This document shows positions 25,178-33,762 of a stretch of 64,000 nucleotides of DNA, piece after piece. The notes under the pieces are model-generated. The model did not search any database, had not been told where the DNA came from, and worked only from the letters and a program-made list of their open reading frames with translations. Position 1 is the stretch's first letter. Each line of letters opens with the position of its first letter. Source of the stretch: Pseudomonadota bacterium (GTDB lineage: Bacteria; Desulfobacterota; Binatia; Binatales; Binataceae); NCBI GenBank assembly GCA_021324885.1, contig JAJPIF010000023.1, positions 62,001 to 126,000 on the forward strand, in the 5' to 3' direction. The position numbers and the translations under genes were made by a program.

Positions 25178-25963
25178 GTGCCCGAATGGTATGAAGATAG
25201 CTTTCGAACCGACGGAGTCGAGGTGGCGATGGTCAAGGGCGGCGGCGGCAAACCGCTGCTGATCTTCCATGACGAACTTGGCTACACCGGCTGGATGACA
25301 TGGAACGAGCGCCTCGCCGAAGAGCGGACGCTCGTGATTCCGTTGCAGCCGGGTTTCGGCAGGACCCCGCGTCTGGACTGGATGCGGGATTTCCGCGATC
25401 TGGCCAGCTTCTATGCCCGGATGATCCGCGACCTGCGTCTGGACCCGGTCGACGTAATGGGGTTTTCCGCTGGCGGCTGGATCGCCGCGGAAATCGCCGC
25501 CGCCGACCCCCATCTGATCCGCCGCATGGTACTGGTGGCGCCGCTGGGAATCAGGCCTCGCGAAGGCGAGATCGCCAACTTTATCGGGATGACGATTCGC
25601 TCCCATCTGCGCGCGACCGTTGCCGATACGGTGAATACGCCGGAGTTCGGCAAAATCTATGGCGGCGAGATGACGCCCGAGGTGTTCGAAGCGTTCGAGG
25701 ATGCGCGAGCCGAGACCACGCGCCTGGGATGGGAGCCGTTCATGCACAGCCCAAGCCTGCCGTATCGGCTGCGCGGAATCCGCCTGCCGGTGCTGCTGGT
25801 TTGGGGTAATCGGGACGCGGTGGTGCCGCGCGGCGCAATCGACGGCTATCGCGAGGCGCTGGAGGGGGCGACAGTCGCGCAAATCGACGGCGTCGGCCAT
25901 CGCCCGGAAATCGAAAATTCGGCCGAGTTCGTCCGCGCCGTCAAGCAGTTTTTGGCTGCCTGA
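25178..25963 (+). CDS. alpha/beta-hydrolase fold protein
   Basis: 261 aa. LLIFHDELGYTGWM supplies the oxyanion region, GFSAGG the nucleophile (Ser97), GNRD the acid and GVGHRPEIEN the His. The fold and length suit C-C or ester hydrolases of ring-cleavage pathways. GTG start with AGGAGATAAG upstream. The LLM-3 gene follows 18 bp later, so the two are co-transcribed, which suggests sequential oxygenation and hydrolysis of the same compound. Confidence 0.88.
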   Translation: MPEWYEDSFRTDGVEVAMVKGGGGKPLLIFHDELGYTGWMTWNERLAEERTLVIPLQPGFGRTPRLDWMRDFRDLASFYARMIRDLRLDPVDVMGFSAGGWIAAEIAAADPHLIRRMVLVAPLGIRPREGEIANFIGMTIRSHLRATVADTVNTPEFGKIYGGEMTPEVFEAFEDARAETTRLGWEPFMHSPSLPYRLRGIRLPVLLVWGNRDAVVPRGAIDGYREALEGATVAQIDGVGHRPEIENSAEFVRAVKQFLAA

Positions 25964-25981
25964 GGAGAAAAGGAGATCGCC

Positions 25982-27310
25982 GTGCAAATCGGATATTTCA
26001 CCGAAAGACCCTACCGCTACATCCCCGAGGAGGAGGCGTTCCGCAACCAGGCGTTCTTCGGCATTTCCAACCGCTTCTTTGATCCGCACAAGGGCGCGGA
26101 AGACTACAACTACTATCTGGACGAGAATTGCTACGCGGAGGAACTGGGCTTCGACGCGGTGGCGCTCAACGAGCATCACGGCACGCCCTTTTGCATGGGC
26201 GGCGTGATGAACGTCGAGGCTGCGATCCTGGCGCGCATCACTTCCAAAGTGCGCATCGTGCTGGTTGGCAATCCGCTGCCCGTGATCAAGAATCCGCTGC
26301 GGATGGCGGAGGAGTTAGCCGAGATCGACATGATCTCGCGCGGGCGCCTGGTCGCCGGATGGGTGCGCGGGGCAGGCAGCGAGCAGTTCTTCAATCACGC
26401 CAATCCCGCCTACAACCGCGAACTGTTCGAGGAGGCTCACGATTTCATTGTCCAGGCGTGGACGCGTCCCGGACCATGGCGCTACGAGGGTAAACACTTC
26501 AATTATCTGTTCGTCAATCCGTGGGCGTTGCCGCTGCAAAAACCGCATCCGCCGATGTGGATACCCGGCGTGCTGAGCTGGGAGACGGTCAAATGGTGCG
26601 CGGAGCATCGTTATCCGTACATCGGGCTGGGTACCGCCCTGGGCCCGACCTGCGATCTGTGGGACTACTACGCCGACGAAGCGGCCAAGGTTGGATACGA
26701 AGCAGGACCGGAGAACTTCGGCTACATCATTCCCGTGTTCCTGGCGGAGACCGAGGCCCGCGCCCAGGAACTGGGCAAAGGCTACGCGTTCGGTGCCGGC
26801 CAGACGGCATTCTCGCGCCCCGAGCACACCCTGCCGCCCGGCTATAACACCAAGGACGCGATCCGCAGACTGGCCCGTCAGCCTGGCGGCAGTTGGCTGG
26901 GCGTCAGCGCCGACAAACTGCGCAAGCAAAGGGAGGGGATCGAAACCGCCGACCCTTTTGAAGACGCCCGCAAAAAGGCGCTGGCTGCCTATAAATCGTC
27001 GCAGGAACAGTACCGTCTGATCATCGGCACGCCCAGGACCGTTCTGCCGAAGATGAAGACCCTGATGCAGGTGCTGCGGCCGGGTGTGTTGGTGGTGTTT
27101 AACGTCCAGGGTCCGGTCAGCAATCAGGACCGGATGACCAGTATGAGACTTTTCGCCAGGGAGGTGATGCCGCAGCTACGTGAATATTCGAGGCAATTGG
27201 GGCTGGTGGATCCGATCCAGCGTACGCCTGGATCGGTCAAGCTTGCCGCCGGCGCCGCGCGCGCGCCGGTGGCGGACCGCAGCCCCTTAGGTGCACTGGG
27301 ACTGCAATAA
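25982..27310 (+). CDS. LLM-class flavin-dependent oxidoreductase (3)
   Basis: 442 aa, the longest of three LLM proteins here. ALNEHHGTPFCMGGVMNVEAAILARITSKVRIVLVGNPLPVIKNPLRMAEELAEIDMISRGRLVAGWVRG and KPHPPMWIPG are typical. GTG start, GGAG 7 nt upstream. It has a 130-residue C-terminal region, ending in Ala-rich sequence, longer than in copies 1 and 2. Operon partner of the upstream hydrolase; a stable hairpin follows at 27334-27372. Confidence 0.9.
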   Translation: MQIGYFTERPYRYIPEEEAFRNQAFFGISNRFFDPHKGAEDYNYYLDENCYAEELGFDAVALNEHHGTPFCMGGVMNVEAAILARITSKVRIVLVGNPLPVIKNPLRMAEELAEIDMISRGRLVAGWVRGAGSEQFFNHANPAYNRELFEEAHDFIVQAWTRPGPWRYEGKHFNYLFVNPWALPLQKPHPPMWIPGVLSWETVKWCAEHRYPYIGLGTALGPTCDLWDYYADEAAKVGYEAGPENFGYIIPVFLAETEARAQELGKGYAFGAGQTAFSRPEHTLPPGYNTKDAIRRLARQPGGSWLGVSADKLRKQREGIETADPFEDARKKALAAYKSSQEQYRLIIGTPRTVLPKMKTLMQVLRPGVLVVFNVQGPVSNQDRMTSMRLFAREVMPQLREYSRQLGLVDPIQRTPGSVKLAAGAARAPVADRSPLGALGLQ

Positions 27311-27333
27311 TCAGAGGCAGCCCGGAAGCCGCC

Positions 27334-27372
27334 CGCGCTCCGGGGGCTCCGTCGAGGGTTTCCCGGAGCGCG
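27334..27372. terminator. stem-loop between convergent genes, probable terminator
   Basis: CGCGCTCCGGG (27334-27344) and CCCGGAGCGCG (27362-27372) pair perfectly over 11 bp with a 17-nt loop, 23 bp after the LLM-3 stop and before the convergent DUF2156 gene. There is no strong T-run, so it may need Rho or serve to protect mRNA ends. Confidence 0.55.
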
Positions 27373-27460
27373 ACCCGCAACCATAGCGATCGCGGGGCAT
27401 GGACAGCGCATGCCAACCGATTGTGAATAAACGGATCATTCGCAAACCGCGGATTGCGAT

Positions 27461-27475
27461 GGAATCCCGGATTCC
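27461..27475. repeat. short perfect palindrome
   Basis: GGAATCC, one base, GGATTCC, flanked by GCGAT on both sides as a direct repeat. It lies just past the 3' end of the DUF2156 gene and could form a second stem between the convergent operons. Confidence 0.35.
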
Positions 27476-27499
27476 GCGATGCGGCGGCGTGCCGTCAGT

Positions 27500-28657
27500 T
27501 CAATTAGTCGCTCCACGGCGGACGCTGCGCCAATGCCGCCGGATCAGGGCCGCGGCGCCCTGGACTTCCTGGCGAGCGCCTTTGATGACTGCGAGAGCGA
27601 TCGCATACCAGGGCGCAATCTCGCAGAACGCCTGGCCGAGCGCGTAGAGCGTACTGACCGAAAACCGGCGTTCATTTGAAATCGCGTAGATTGGCTCCCA
27701 GGCTTGCGGGGCCATCTTCTCGCGGAAATGCTCGATGCCGCGAAAGTTGTAAAAGCGGTTGGCGTGGGTGCGCGCAGCCAGCATCATAATCCGCAGCCAC
27801 CACGGGTTTTGCGCGATCTCAGGACCGGCTTTGCTGGTCAGCGCCACCAATCCCAAAGTTGCGAACCGCTCGCCCTGCAAGGCGAATTTGCGCATCGCGG
27901 CGTCGATCAGCAGTTCAGAGGTGCCGTTGGGAGCGCGCCTGGATCGCACCACCTGTTCGATCAAATAACCGCGCCGCACCGGAATCGGAGACGCGACCAG
28001 GAAACCCACCGGATCGCCGCCCAGCCACGCGACCAGCAGGATACGATCGGTGACCACTCCCCGCAGGGTTCGCGGTTCGGTCAGAAAATGCAGCGGCGGC
28101 AGCGCGCGCATCGCCAACCATTGTTCGAGCACGCCTTTTAATGCTGGATGTTCGCGCCCCGTTTCAGGCGCCATCTCCCGTATTCTCACGCCCTTGTTGG
28201 CCGCGCGATGGAGTTGCGCGCGCAGCGAAGCATGGGACTTCACGATGGCCGCCCATTGCGCAGGAATCCAGATTGGCTGCGCGCCCACGGTGACCGCCGA
28301 GTGAACCGGCGAAGAATCCAGCAGGTCGCGCAACCCGGTTTCGGCGCATACGTAGCACACCCGGCATCCCTGTCGGCGGGCATAATGCTCGAATCTTTCA
28401 ATCGCGTCCGGCAATGAGGCGGGCGGACAGATGGGTGAGCCGGCGGCCAGGATCACGTGCCGCTCTCTTTTATAGCCGGCCACCGCCGGTATTTCCGGCG
28501 CAAACCAATGCTCGATTCCGGGATTCAGAATCTGGTAGGCCGTCGAGGTGGCGCCGAAGGCCATCACCAACTCGCGGGCATCCGGACCGGATCGGCGCAC
28601 GGCTATGCCAGGCGCCATCAATTCAGTGCGGGAACCCGAATAACTCAAATTATACAT
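27500..28657 (-). CDS. DUF2156 / phosphatidylglycerol lysyltransferase C-terminal-like protein
   Basis: 385 aa, related to the soluble aminoacyl-transferase domain of MprF (PF09924), a double GNAT fold. Characteristic parts are LVMAFGATSTAYQILNPG, the SHASLRAQLHRAANKGV region, VVTDRILLVAWLGGDPVGFLVASPIP and FYNFRGIEHFREKM. No transmembrane domain, unlike MprF. It would transfer an aminoacyl or similar group to a lipid or peptide. It is third in a leftward P450-NTF2-DUF2156 run, 30 bp after the NTF2-like gene. The ATG at 28618 is an alternative start; a TATAAT at 28654-28649 lies between. Confidence 0.8.
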   Translation of the reverse strand: MYNLSYSGSRTELMAPGIAVRRSGPDARELVMAFGATSTAYQILNPGIEHWFAPEIPAVAGYKRERHVILAAGSPICPPASLPDAIERFEHYARRQGCRVCYVCAETGLRDLLDSSPVHSAVTVGAQPIWIPAQWAAIVKSHASLRAQLHRAANKGVRIREMAPETGREHPALKGVLEQWLAMRALPPLHFLTEPRTLRGVVTDRILLVAWLGGDPVGFLVASPIPVRRGYLIEQVVRSRRAPNGTSELLIDAAMRKFALQGERFATLGLVALTSKAGPEIAQNPWWLRIMMLAARTHANRFYNFRGIEHFREKMAPQAWEPIYAISNERRFSVSTLYALGQAFCEIAPWYAIALAVIKGARQEVQGAAALIRRHWRSVRRGATN

Positions 28658-28687
28658 CGCGCGGCCGTGCCGTCGCCGTGTAAAAGG

Positions 28688-29131
28688 CTAGCGTGAATTC
28701 ATGCGCGGGGCGACATTCTGCTCCCACGTGATATTCAAGGTGTATTCCCGCACCTTCCATCCCGCAGCCGTGCGCGCCAGGTGATACTCATAGTATCCGC
28801 CCATGTCCCACGGCGGATGCGCGCCTTCGGACTCATCAATGAAATGACGCGCCTGCATATACACCAGCGCGCGCGCCTGCTCGCCGTTGATATCGACCGA
28901 ATAGACGCTGAAAAAATGTTGTGTGACCGGGAAACGACTCAGGTTGTCGATCACCTGCCGCGCGAATTTCGTGTTGGAAAGCGTGCGCCTGCGGCCCTCG
29001 CCGAACGATCCGCCTCTGAGCAGCACCGTCAGTTCGTCGGTGAAGACCGCAGCGAACATGGCGGCGTCGCGGCGATCGGCCCCGATTGCGTAGCGGTAGA
29101 TGACCTCGGCAATTTCCTCGCGCTCCGTCAA
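28688..29131 (-). CDS. NTF2-like / SnoaL-like small protein
   Basis: About 147 aa cone-shaped alpha+beta fold of the SnoaL_4 type: EIAEVIYRYAIGADRRDAAMFAAVF, then beta strands ending in GGYYEYHLARTAAGWKVREYTL. Such proteins include scytalone dehydratase-like and steroid isomerase-like enzymes or ligand binders. The TTG at 29131 is chosen because GGGAGGGG sits 5 nt upstream; the longer TTG at 29146 would place that site inside the gene. Located right after the P450 gene, so likely in the same pathway. Confidence 0.82.
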   Translation of the reverse strand: MTEREEIAEVIYRYAIGADRRDAAMFAAVFTDELTVLLRGGSFGEGRRRTLSNTKFARQVIDNLSRFPVTQHFFSVYSVDINGEQARALVYMQARHFIDESEGAHPPWDMGGYYEYHLARTAAGWKVREYTLNITWEQNVAPRMNSR

Positions 29132-29151
29132 GATTGCCCCTCCCAATCCAA

Positions 29152-30387
29152 TCAGGCCGCGGCGGCCCGGGCCGGCGTGAACTTGACCGGCATGTGCTTG
29201 ATTCCGGCGACGAAATTGGACCGCAGCCGTTCAGGCTTGCCGGCGAGTTGCATGTCGGGCAAACGCGTGAGCAGCTCCTCCAGCATCACACGCAACTCCA
29301 GCCGCGCCAGATTGGCGCCGACGCAGAAATGCTCGCCGTGCGCGAAAGCCAGGTGATCGTTGGGACTGCGGCTGATGTCGAATTTGAACGGATCGGGGAA
29401 AGCCGCGTCGTCGCGGTTGGCCGACACGTTCCACACCACTACCTTGTCGCCTTTGCGAATCTGTCGGCCGTGCAGTTGCGCATCCGCGGTCGCCGTGCGC
29501 ATCAAATGGGTGATCGGCGAGGTCCAGCGCAGGAACTCCTCGATCGTGCTCCTGATCAGCGATCGATCCGCCATCAGGCGCGCCTTCTGCTCCGGCTCCT
29601 GCATCAGCTGCATCATGCCCCCCGACATCGCGTTGCGCGTGGTCTCCTGTCCTCCCAGGATCAGGAGCAGGCAGTTGGCCAGTACGTCCATATCGGACAT
29701 TTTCTCGCCGCCCATGTCGCCATGGACGAGCGCGCTGACCAGATCGTCGCCGGGGTTCTTGCGGCGCTGCGCGATCAGCTTCATGTAATAGTTGTAAACG
29801 GCGACGCGCCCGCGCTCCGCCGTCTGGCGGGCATTTTCGCCCGCGTTACGGTATTCGGGGTCCTGGCTGCCGATCAGCAGGTTGCCCCAGTGGAACATGT
29901 CCTCCCAATCCTCGCGCGGCACGCCCATCATTTCGCAGATTACCGCAGTGGGCATCCGGGCTGCGATGTCGGTGACGAAATCGCACTCGCCGCGCGGCGC
30001 CACCTGATCGATAATCGACGAGACGATTGCGCGGATATGCGGTTCGTGCGGCAGCACCTGGAGCGGGGTCAGACGCATGCTGATCAGCCGCCGCTGCTTG
30101 TTGTGAAATGGCGGGTCCGCCGCGATCATGCTGGTGCCGTATTGATTCTCCTCGATATCGTGATTGGTCAGCGCCAGCCCGTGATGCGAGCTGAACAGCT
30201 CGGGCGCGCGATATACGGTCAGCGCGTCCTCGAACCGGGTCACCGACCAGAAACTGTAAGGATAATCCCGATGCGTTCTGTGGACCGGGTCCTCCCGCCG
30301 CAGTATCGCAAACGCCTCGTGCGGGATGTCGTGCTGCTGGAAGTAATCGAGGTCGGTAAGGATTGAATCGATCTCGGCAAGCGTCAT
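29152..30387 (-). CDS. cytochrome P450
   Basis: 411 aa bacterial-type soluble P450. I-helix LLILGGQETTRNAM with the acid-Thr-Thr turn, K-helix EFLRW, and heme-binding loop FAHGEHFCVGANLARLE with the ligand at Cys355. It needs a separate ferredoxin and reductase, neither visible here. The sequence resembles CYP families that hydroxylate terpenes, steroids or alkanes. The start has GGAG 10 nt upstream. First gene of the leftward P450-NTF2-DUF2156 operon. Confidence 0.95.
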   Translation of the reverse strand: MTLAEIDSILTDLDYFQQHDIPHEAFAILRREDPVHRTHRDYPYSFWSVTRFEDALTVYRAPELFSSHHGLALTNHDIEENQYGTSMIAADPPFHNKQRRLISMRLTPLQVLPHEPHIRAIVSSIIDQVAPRGECDFVTDIAARMPTAVICEMMGVPREDWEDMFHWGNLLIGSQDPEYRNAGENARQTAERGRVAVYNYYMKLIAQRRKNPGDDLVSALVHGDMGGEKMSDMDVLANCLLLILGGQETTRNAMSGGMMQLMQEPEQKARLMADRSLIRSTIEEFLRWTSPITHLMRTATADAQLHGRQIRKGDKVVVWNVSANRDDAAFPDPFKFDISRSPNDHLAFAHGEHFCVGANLARLELRVMLEELLTRLPDMQLAGKPERLRSNFVAGIKHMPVKFTPARAAAA

Positions 30388-30508
30388 TGGAGTTGCTCCT
30401 GCCTTAATGAGTTTGCGATCCGTACTGTAAATTAGACTATTTCGGGCGCCGCGGCGAGCCCGGCGGACCGTCCGCGACCGCAGTCAGGCATGCTATGCTT
30501 GGTGCCGC

Positions 30509-30919
30509 ATGGAGAAAGATGAAGCGGAAGACCAGCCCCGGCGGGTTGAGATGATCGAGGGCGGCACCCGCATCGAGCAATGGCGGCGCGACGGCAAGCT
30601 GCATCGAATCGACGCTCCCGCTTATGTCGAGGTGCGCGCGGACGGCGGCCAAAGCATGGGATGGTATCGGGACGGCAAACTGCATCGGGTGGACGGCCCC
30701 GCGTGGATCGATATCCATGCCGACGGCAGCCGCAGCGAGCGCTGGTACCTGGACGATGCGCCGCATCGCGCCGACGGTCCCGCCTGCGTGATCGTTCGTC
30801 CCGATGGATCGCGGGTCGAGGAATGGTGGATCGCGGGGCATCAGGTTAAGGAAAGATCCTTTCTTCCCACTTCCACCGCTTCGGCCTCCGACTCGCCGCG
30901 CCGCCGCCCGCAATCGTGA
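30509..30919 (+). CDS. repeat protein with W-x-DGKLHR-x-DGPA (MORN-variant-like) units
   Basis: 136 aa made of three full repeats of about 27 residues plus a half repeat. The unit is a Trp-Tyr start, DGKLHR, DGPA, a beta strand and a DGS turn: WRRDGKLHRIDAPA, WYRDGKLHRVDGPA, WYLDDAPHRADGPA, then WWIAGHQVKE. Similar units occur in YwqK-type MORN-variant proteins and in phage and toxin-antitoxin-associated proteins. No signal peptide; the C-terminal 30 residues are disordered, Ser/Arg/Pro-rich. TATGCT at 30494-30499 lies close to the ATG, so the message may have almost no leader. Function unknown. Confidence 0.72.
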   Translation: MEKDEAEDQPRRVEMIEGGTRIEQWRRDGKLHRIDAPAYVEVRADGGQSMGWYRDGKLHRVDGPAWIDIHADGSRSERWYLDDAPHRADGPACVIVRPDGSRVEEWWIAGHQVKERSFLPTSTASASDSPRRRPQS

Positions 30920-31037
30920 TCGCACGGCGTCCCTTAACCTCTCGAAACCCGGCGAAAAGCTGCTATACAAAGTCAGGAAGTTTTGCGTTGGCGGCGTCAT
31001 GCGCCCGCGGCGCAGTCAAAGCGCTGGGAGGTAAATC

Positions 31038-31361
31038 ATGGCTTCAAGACCGGATCCGCGCGAAGGGCTTCGCGCCGTTGCGCCCAAGCTGATGGAAGTC
31101 ACGGAGAAGGTGCTGTTCGGCGACGTCTGGGAGCGCCCCGGACTCTCCAAACGCGATCGCAGCCTGATCACCTGCGCGGTCCTGACCGCGCTGTACCGTC
31201 CCGAACAACTGCGCGGCCATGTGCAGCGCGCCCTGGCCAACGGCGTGACCAGGGAGGAACTGGGCGAACTGATAACTCATGTCGCCTTCTATTCGGGATG
31301 GCCCACCGCGGTCACCGCCGCGACGGTGGCCAAAAGCGTGTTCGACGAGCAGCAGAAATAA
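31038..31361 (+). CDS. carboxymuconolactone decarboxylase-like protein
   Basis: 107 aa all-helical protein of the CMD/AhpD family (PF02627): LSKRDRSLITCAVLTALYRPEQLRGHVQRALANGVTREELGELITHVAFYSGWP. The CxxC pair of AhpD is missing, so it fits the gamma-CMD side of the family. GGGAGGT stands before the ATG. It leads a rightward run of two amidohydrolases and an esterase, consistent with a ring-cleavage or lactone-processing pathway. Confidence 0.88.
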   Translation: MASRPDPREGLRAVAPKLMEVTEKVLFGDVWERPGLSKRDRSLITCAVLTALYRPEQLRGHVQRALANGVTREELGELITHVAFYSGWPTAVTAATVAKSVFDEQQK

Positions 31362-31407
31362 GGGCAGGCGCCACACGTGCCGATTCCATTCACGGGGATG
31401 ACGATCG

Positions 31408-32493
31408 ATGGAATACCAACTGATTTCGGCTGATTCTCATGTTAATCCGCCGCCGACAATCTGGCGGGAGTATCTAGGCGCCGAGTTTCGCGACCGGGCG
31501 CCACGGCTGGAAAGCACCGACGAAGGCGACTTCCAGGTCTTCGAGGGCCGCCGCACCCCGCTGCTCGGGATCAACGCGATGGCGGGGCGCAGGTTCGAGG
31601 ACTACAGCCTCAACGTGCGCCGGTTGAGCGAGCAGCGGCCCGGCGGATGGGATCCCGCCGAACGCCTCAAGGATCAGGACCTCGACGGCGTTCAGGCCGA
31701 GGTGCTGTACGGCGGCGGACCGCTGCCCTCGCAGGATCCGGCGCTGCGGCACGCCAGCTTCCTGGCCTACAACGACTGGCTGGCGGACTTCTGCTCCGCC
31801 GCTCCCAGACGGCTGCTGGGGATGGCCTATATTCCATGCGAGAGCGCCGAGGTTGCAATCGCGGAAGTCCGGCGCGCGGCGCGCAAGGGACTGGCTGGCG
31901 CCGTGATTCCGCGCTTCCCTCATGGCGGCGGCAACTGGTTCGACCCGCAATGGGAGCCGCTGTGGGACACCCTGGTCGAAGTCGGATGGCCGGCGGGCGT
32001 CCACGTCGGCGGACGCGGCCGCGAAGCCGCGATGCCCTCGACCGATTCAACCGGCTTCCTCGCCGACCTTTTGATGAGCAAATTCGCGATGGGCGAGGCG
32101 ATCTCGATCCTGGTGCTTTCCGGAATCCTGGAGCGCCATCCCCAACTGCGCGTGATTTCGGTCGAAGGGCAGATCGGATGGCTGTCGTTCGCGCACTACT
32201 ACCTCGACCATCTGTGGGAACGCCATCGGTACTGGACCAGGAACAATCTCAAGGAGCGTCCGAGTTACTATTTCAAGCGCCAGGTCTACGCGACCTTTAT
32301 GGAAGACCCGGTGGGGCTGCGCGAATGCCATCACATCGGCGTTGACAGGATCATGTGGTCCAGCGACTATCCGCATTCCGAAACCACATGGCCGCGCAGC
32401 AAGGAACTGACCGAGAGCTGGTTCAAGGAATTCGACGCGCAGGACCGGTTGCGGATCTGCGCCGGTAACGCGCAGCAACTTTACAATTTGTAG
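31408..32493 (+). CDS. amidohydrolase-2 family protein
   Basis: 361 aa, third amidohydrolase-2 copy. LISADSHVNPPPTIW is strand 1 (DSH in place of HxH), VGWPAGVHVGG the barrel His, WSSDYPHSETTWPRS the C-terminal Asp and signature. AYNDWLADFCSAAPRRLLGMAYIP is the conserved middle helix. Follows the CMD-like gene by 46 bp and precedes another paralogue by 27 bp. Confidence 0.88.
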   Translation: MEYQLISADSHVNPPPTIWREYLGAEFRDRAPRLESTDEGDFQVFEGRRTPLLGINAMAGRRFEDYSLNVRRLSEQRPGGWDPAERLKDQDLDGVQAEVLYGGGPLPSQDPALRHASFLAYNDWLADFCSAAPRRLLGMAYIPCESAEVAIAEVRRAARKGLAGAVIPRFPHGGGNWFDPQWEPLWDTLVEVGWPAGVHVGGRGREAAMPSTDSTGFLADLLMSKFAMGEAISILVLSGILERHPQLRVISVEGQIGWLSFAHYYLDHLWERHRYWTRNNLKERPSYYFKRQVYATFMEDPVGLRECHHIGVDRIMWSSDYPHSETTWPRSKELTESWFKEFDAQDRLRICAGNAQQLYNL

Positions 32494-32520
32494 CAGACGG
32501 TTTTCCCGGGAGGGACAAAG

Positions 32521-33717
32521 ATGGCATCGACACCAAACCCCCAGGCGGCAGTCAAATCATCGTGGGCAATCGACGCCGACGGACACGTGCTCGAGCCGCC
32601 GTGGGCGTTGCCCGATTATATCGATCCCAAATTCAGGGACCGCGCGCCCCGCATCGTCGAGCGCGGCGGACAGGAATTCTGGGAGGGCGACGCCTGGACG
32701 AAATATACCGCGACCGCCGCCTCCTCCGCCGCCGCGCCCGCGACGGCGCTGCCCGGATGCGCCGGAATCATGCGCTGGAATCAGTCCGAGTACAGCGGCC
32801 GCACCATGCCGCCGTACTCCAAGGCCAATCCCGCCGCCTTCAATCCCGGACCGCGGCTCCAGGTGATGGACCAGGAGCGCTTCCAGGCGGCATTTCTTTA
32901 CCCGACCCTCGGCCTTACCTATATCCCTGACGTCGAATATGCCCGCGCGCTTAACCGCGCCTACAACGATTGGCTGGCGGACTATTGCAAAGCCGACCCG
33001 CGCCGCCTCTATGGAATCGCCGCGGTGACGCTGGCCGATGTGGATTGCGCCGTCGCCGAACTGCGCCGCTGCGTCAAAACCCACGGCTTCAAAGGCGTCT
33101 TCCTGCGTCCATGCCTGTACGTCGCGGGCACGAACTGGTGGGACGCGATCTACGATCCTTTCTGGAGCGCTTGCGAGGAATTGGACGTGCCGATCGGCTT
33201 CCATCCGTTCTCGGTGGACCGGATGCCCGGCGCCGGCGCCTACTTCGGGCTGGATCAGAACCGTCCGGTGCAGTCGTTTCTGCGCGCGCCCTTTGTCCAT
33301 CCGGTGGATTCGATGTTCGTGCTTGGTTCGATGATTTGCGGCGGCGTTCTGGAGCGCCATCCGGCGCTGCGCGTGGGAATCCTGGAGGCCAGCGGCGGAT
33401 GGATCGTGCCCTACCTTGAGCGCCTGGACCATCGTTTCGAACATCTGGGACACACCCTGCCCGATAACATGAAAATGAAACCCTCGGATTACTTCCGCCG
33501 TCAGTGTTGGATCAGCTTCGACCCCGAGGAAGTCACGCTGGAGCTGACCGCTAAAGTAGTGGGCGCCGATCGTATCCTGATCGGATCCGACTTTCCCCAT
33601 CCCGACGCCTTTTATCCCAATTTCGTCGACCTGTTGCTGCAGGTCGTGCGCAACCTGGACGCGCGCGAACAGGAGCAGATCCTGAGCGGATCGGCGCGCG
33701 CTTTTTACAAAGTATAG
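32521..33717 (+). CDS. amidohydrolase-2 family protein
   Basis: 398 aa, fourth amidohydrolase-2 copy. AIDADGHVLEPPWALPDYID has DGH at strand 1, a common variant. It also carries DVPIGFHPFS, LEASGGWIVPYLERLDHRFE and GSDFPHPDAFYPNF. An insert of about 40 residues (Ala-rich, near 60-105) distinguishes it from its neighbour. GGGAGGG stands 7 nt before the ATG. The adjacent pair is either two steps of one pathway or a heteromer; they are too diverged to be a recent duplication. Confidence 0.88.
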   Translation: MASTPNPQAAVKSSWAIDADGHVLEPPWALPDYIDPKFRDRAPRIVERGGQEFWEGDAWTKYTATAASSAAAPATALPGCAGIMRWNQSEYSGRTMPPYSKANPAAFNPGPRLQVMDQERFQAAFLYPTLGLTYIPDVEYARALNRAYNDWLADYCKADPRRLYGIAAVTLADVDCAVAELRRCVKTHGFKGVFLRPCLYVAGTNWWDAIYDPFWSACEELDVPIGFHPFSVDRMPGAGAYFGLDQNRPVQSFLRAPFVHPVDSMFVLGSMICGGVLERHPALRVGILEASGGWIVPYLERLDHRFEHLGHTLPDNMKMKPSDYFRRQCWISFDPEEVTLELTAKVVGADRILIGSDFPHPDAFYPNFVDLLLQVVRNLDAREQEQILSGSARAFYKV

Positions 33718-33762
33718 TCCGCTCAGGAATCAGTCCGATGACTTGCTGGGGAAAGGATCGAG

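Noticed and set aside
24848-26179. 443-codon minus-strand frame
   Set aside because: It spans the divergent promoter gap and runs antisense to the hydrolase and the start of LLM-3, both with clear motifs and ribosome sites.
29134-30366. 410-codon plus-strand frame over the P450 gene
   Set aside because: Antisense to a P450 with intact heme and I-helix motifs; composition typical of a shadow frame.
3568-33717. Four amidohydrolase-2 genes as a recent tandem amplification
   Set aside because: Motif contexts, lengths and inserts differ clearly between copies, so they are old paralogues rather than recent duplicates.
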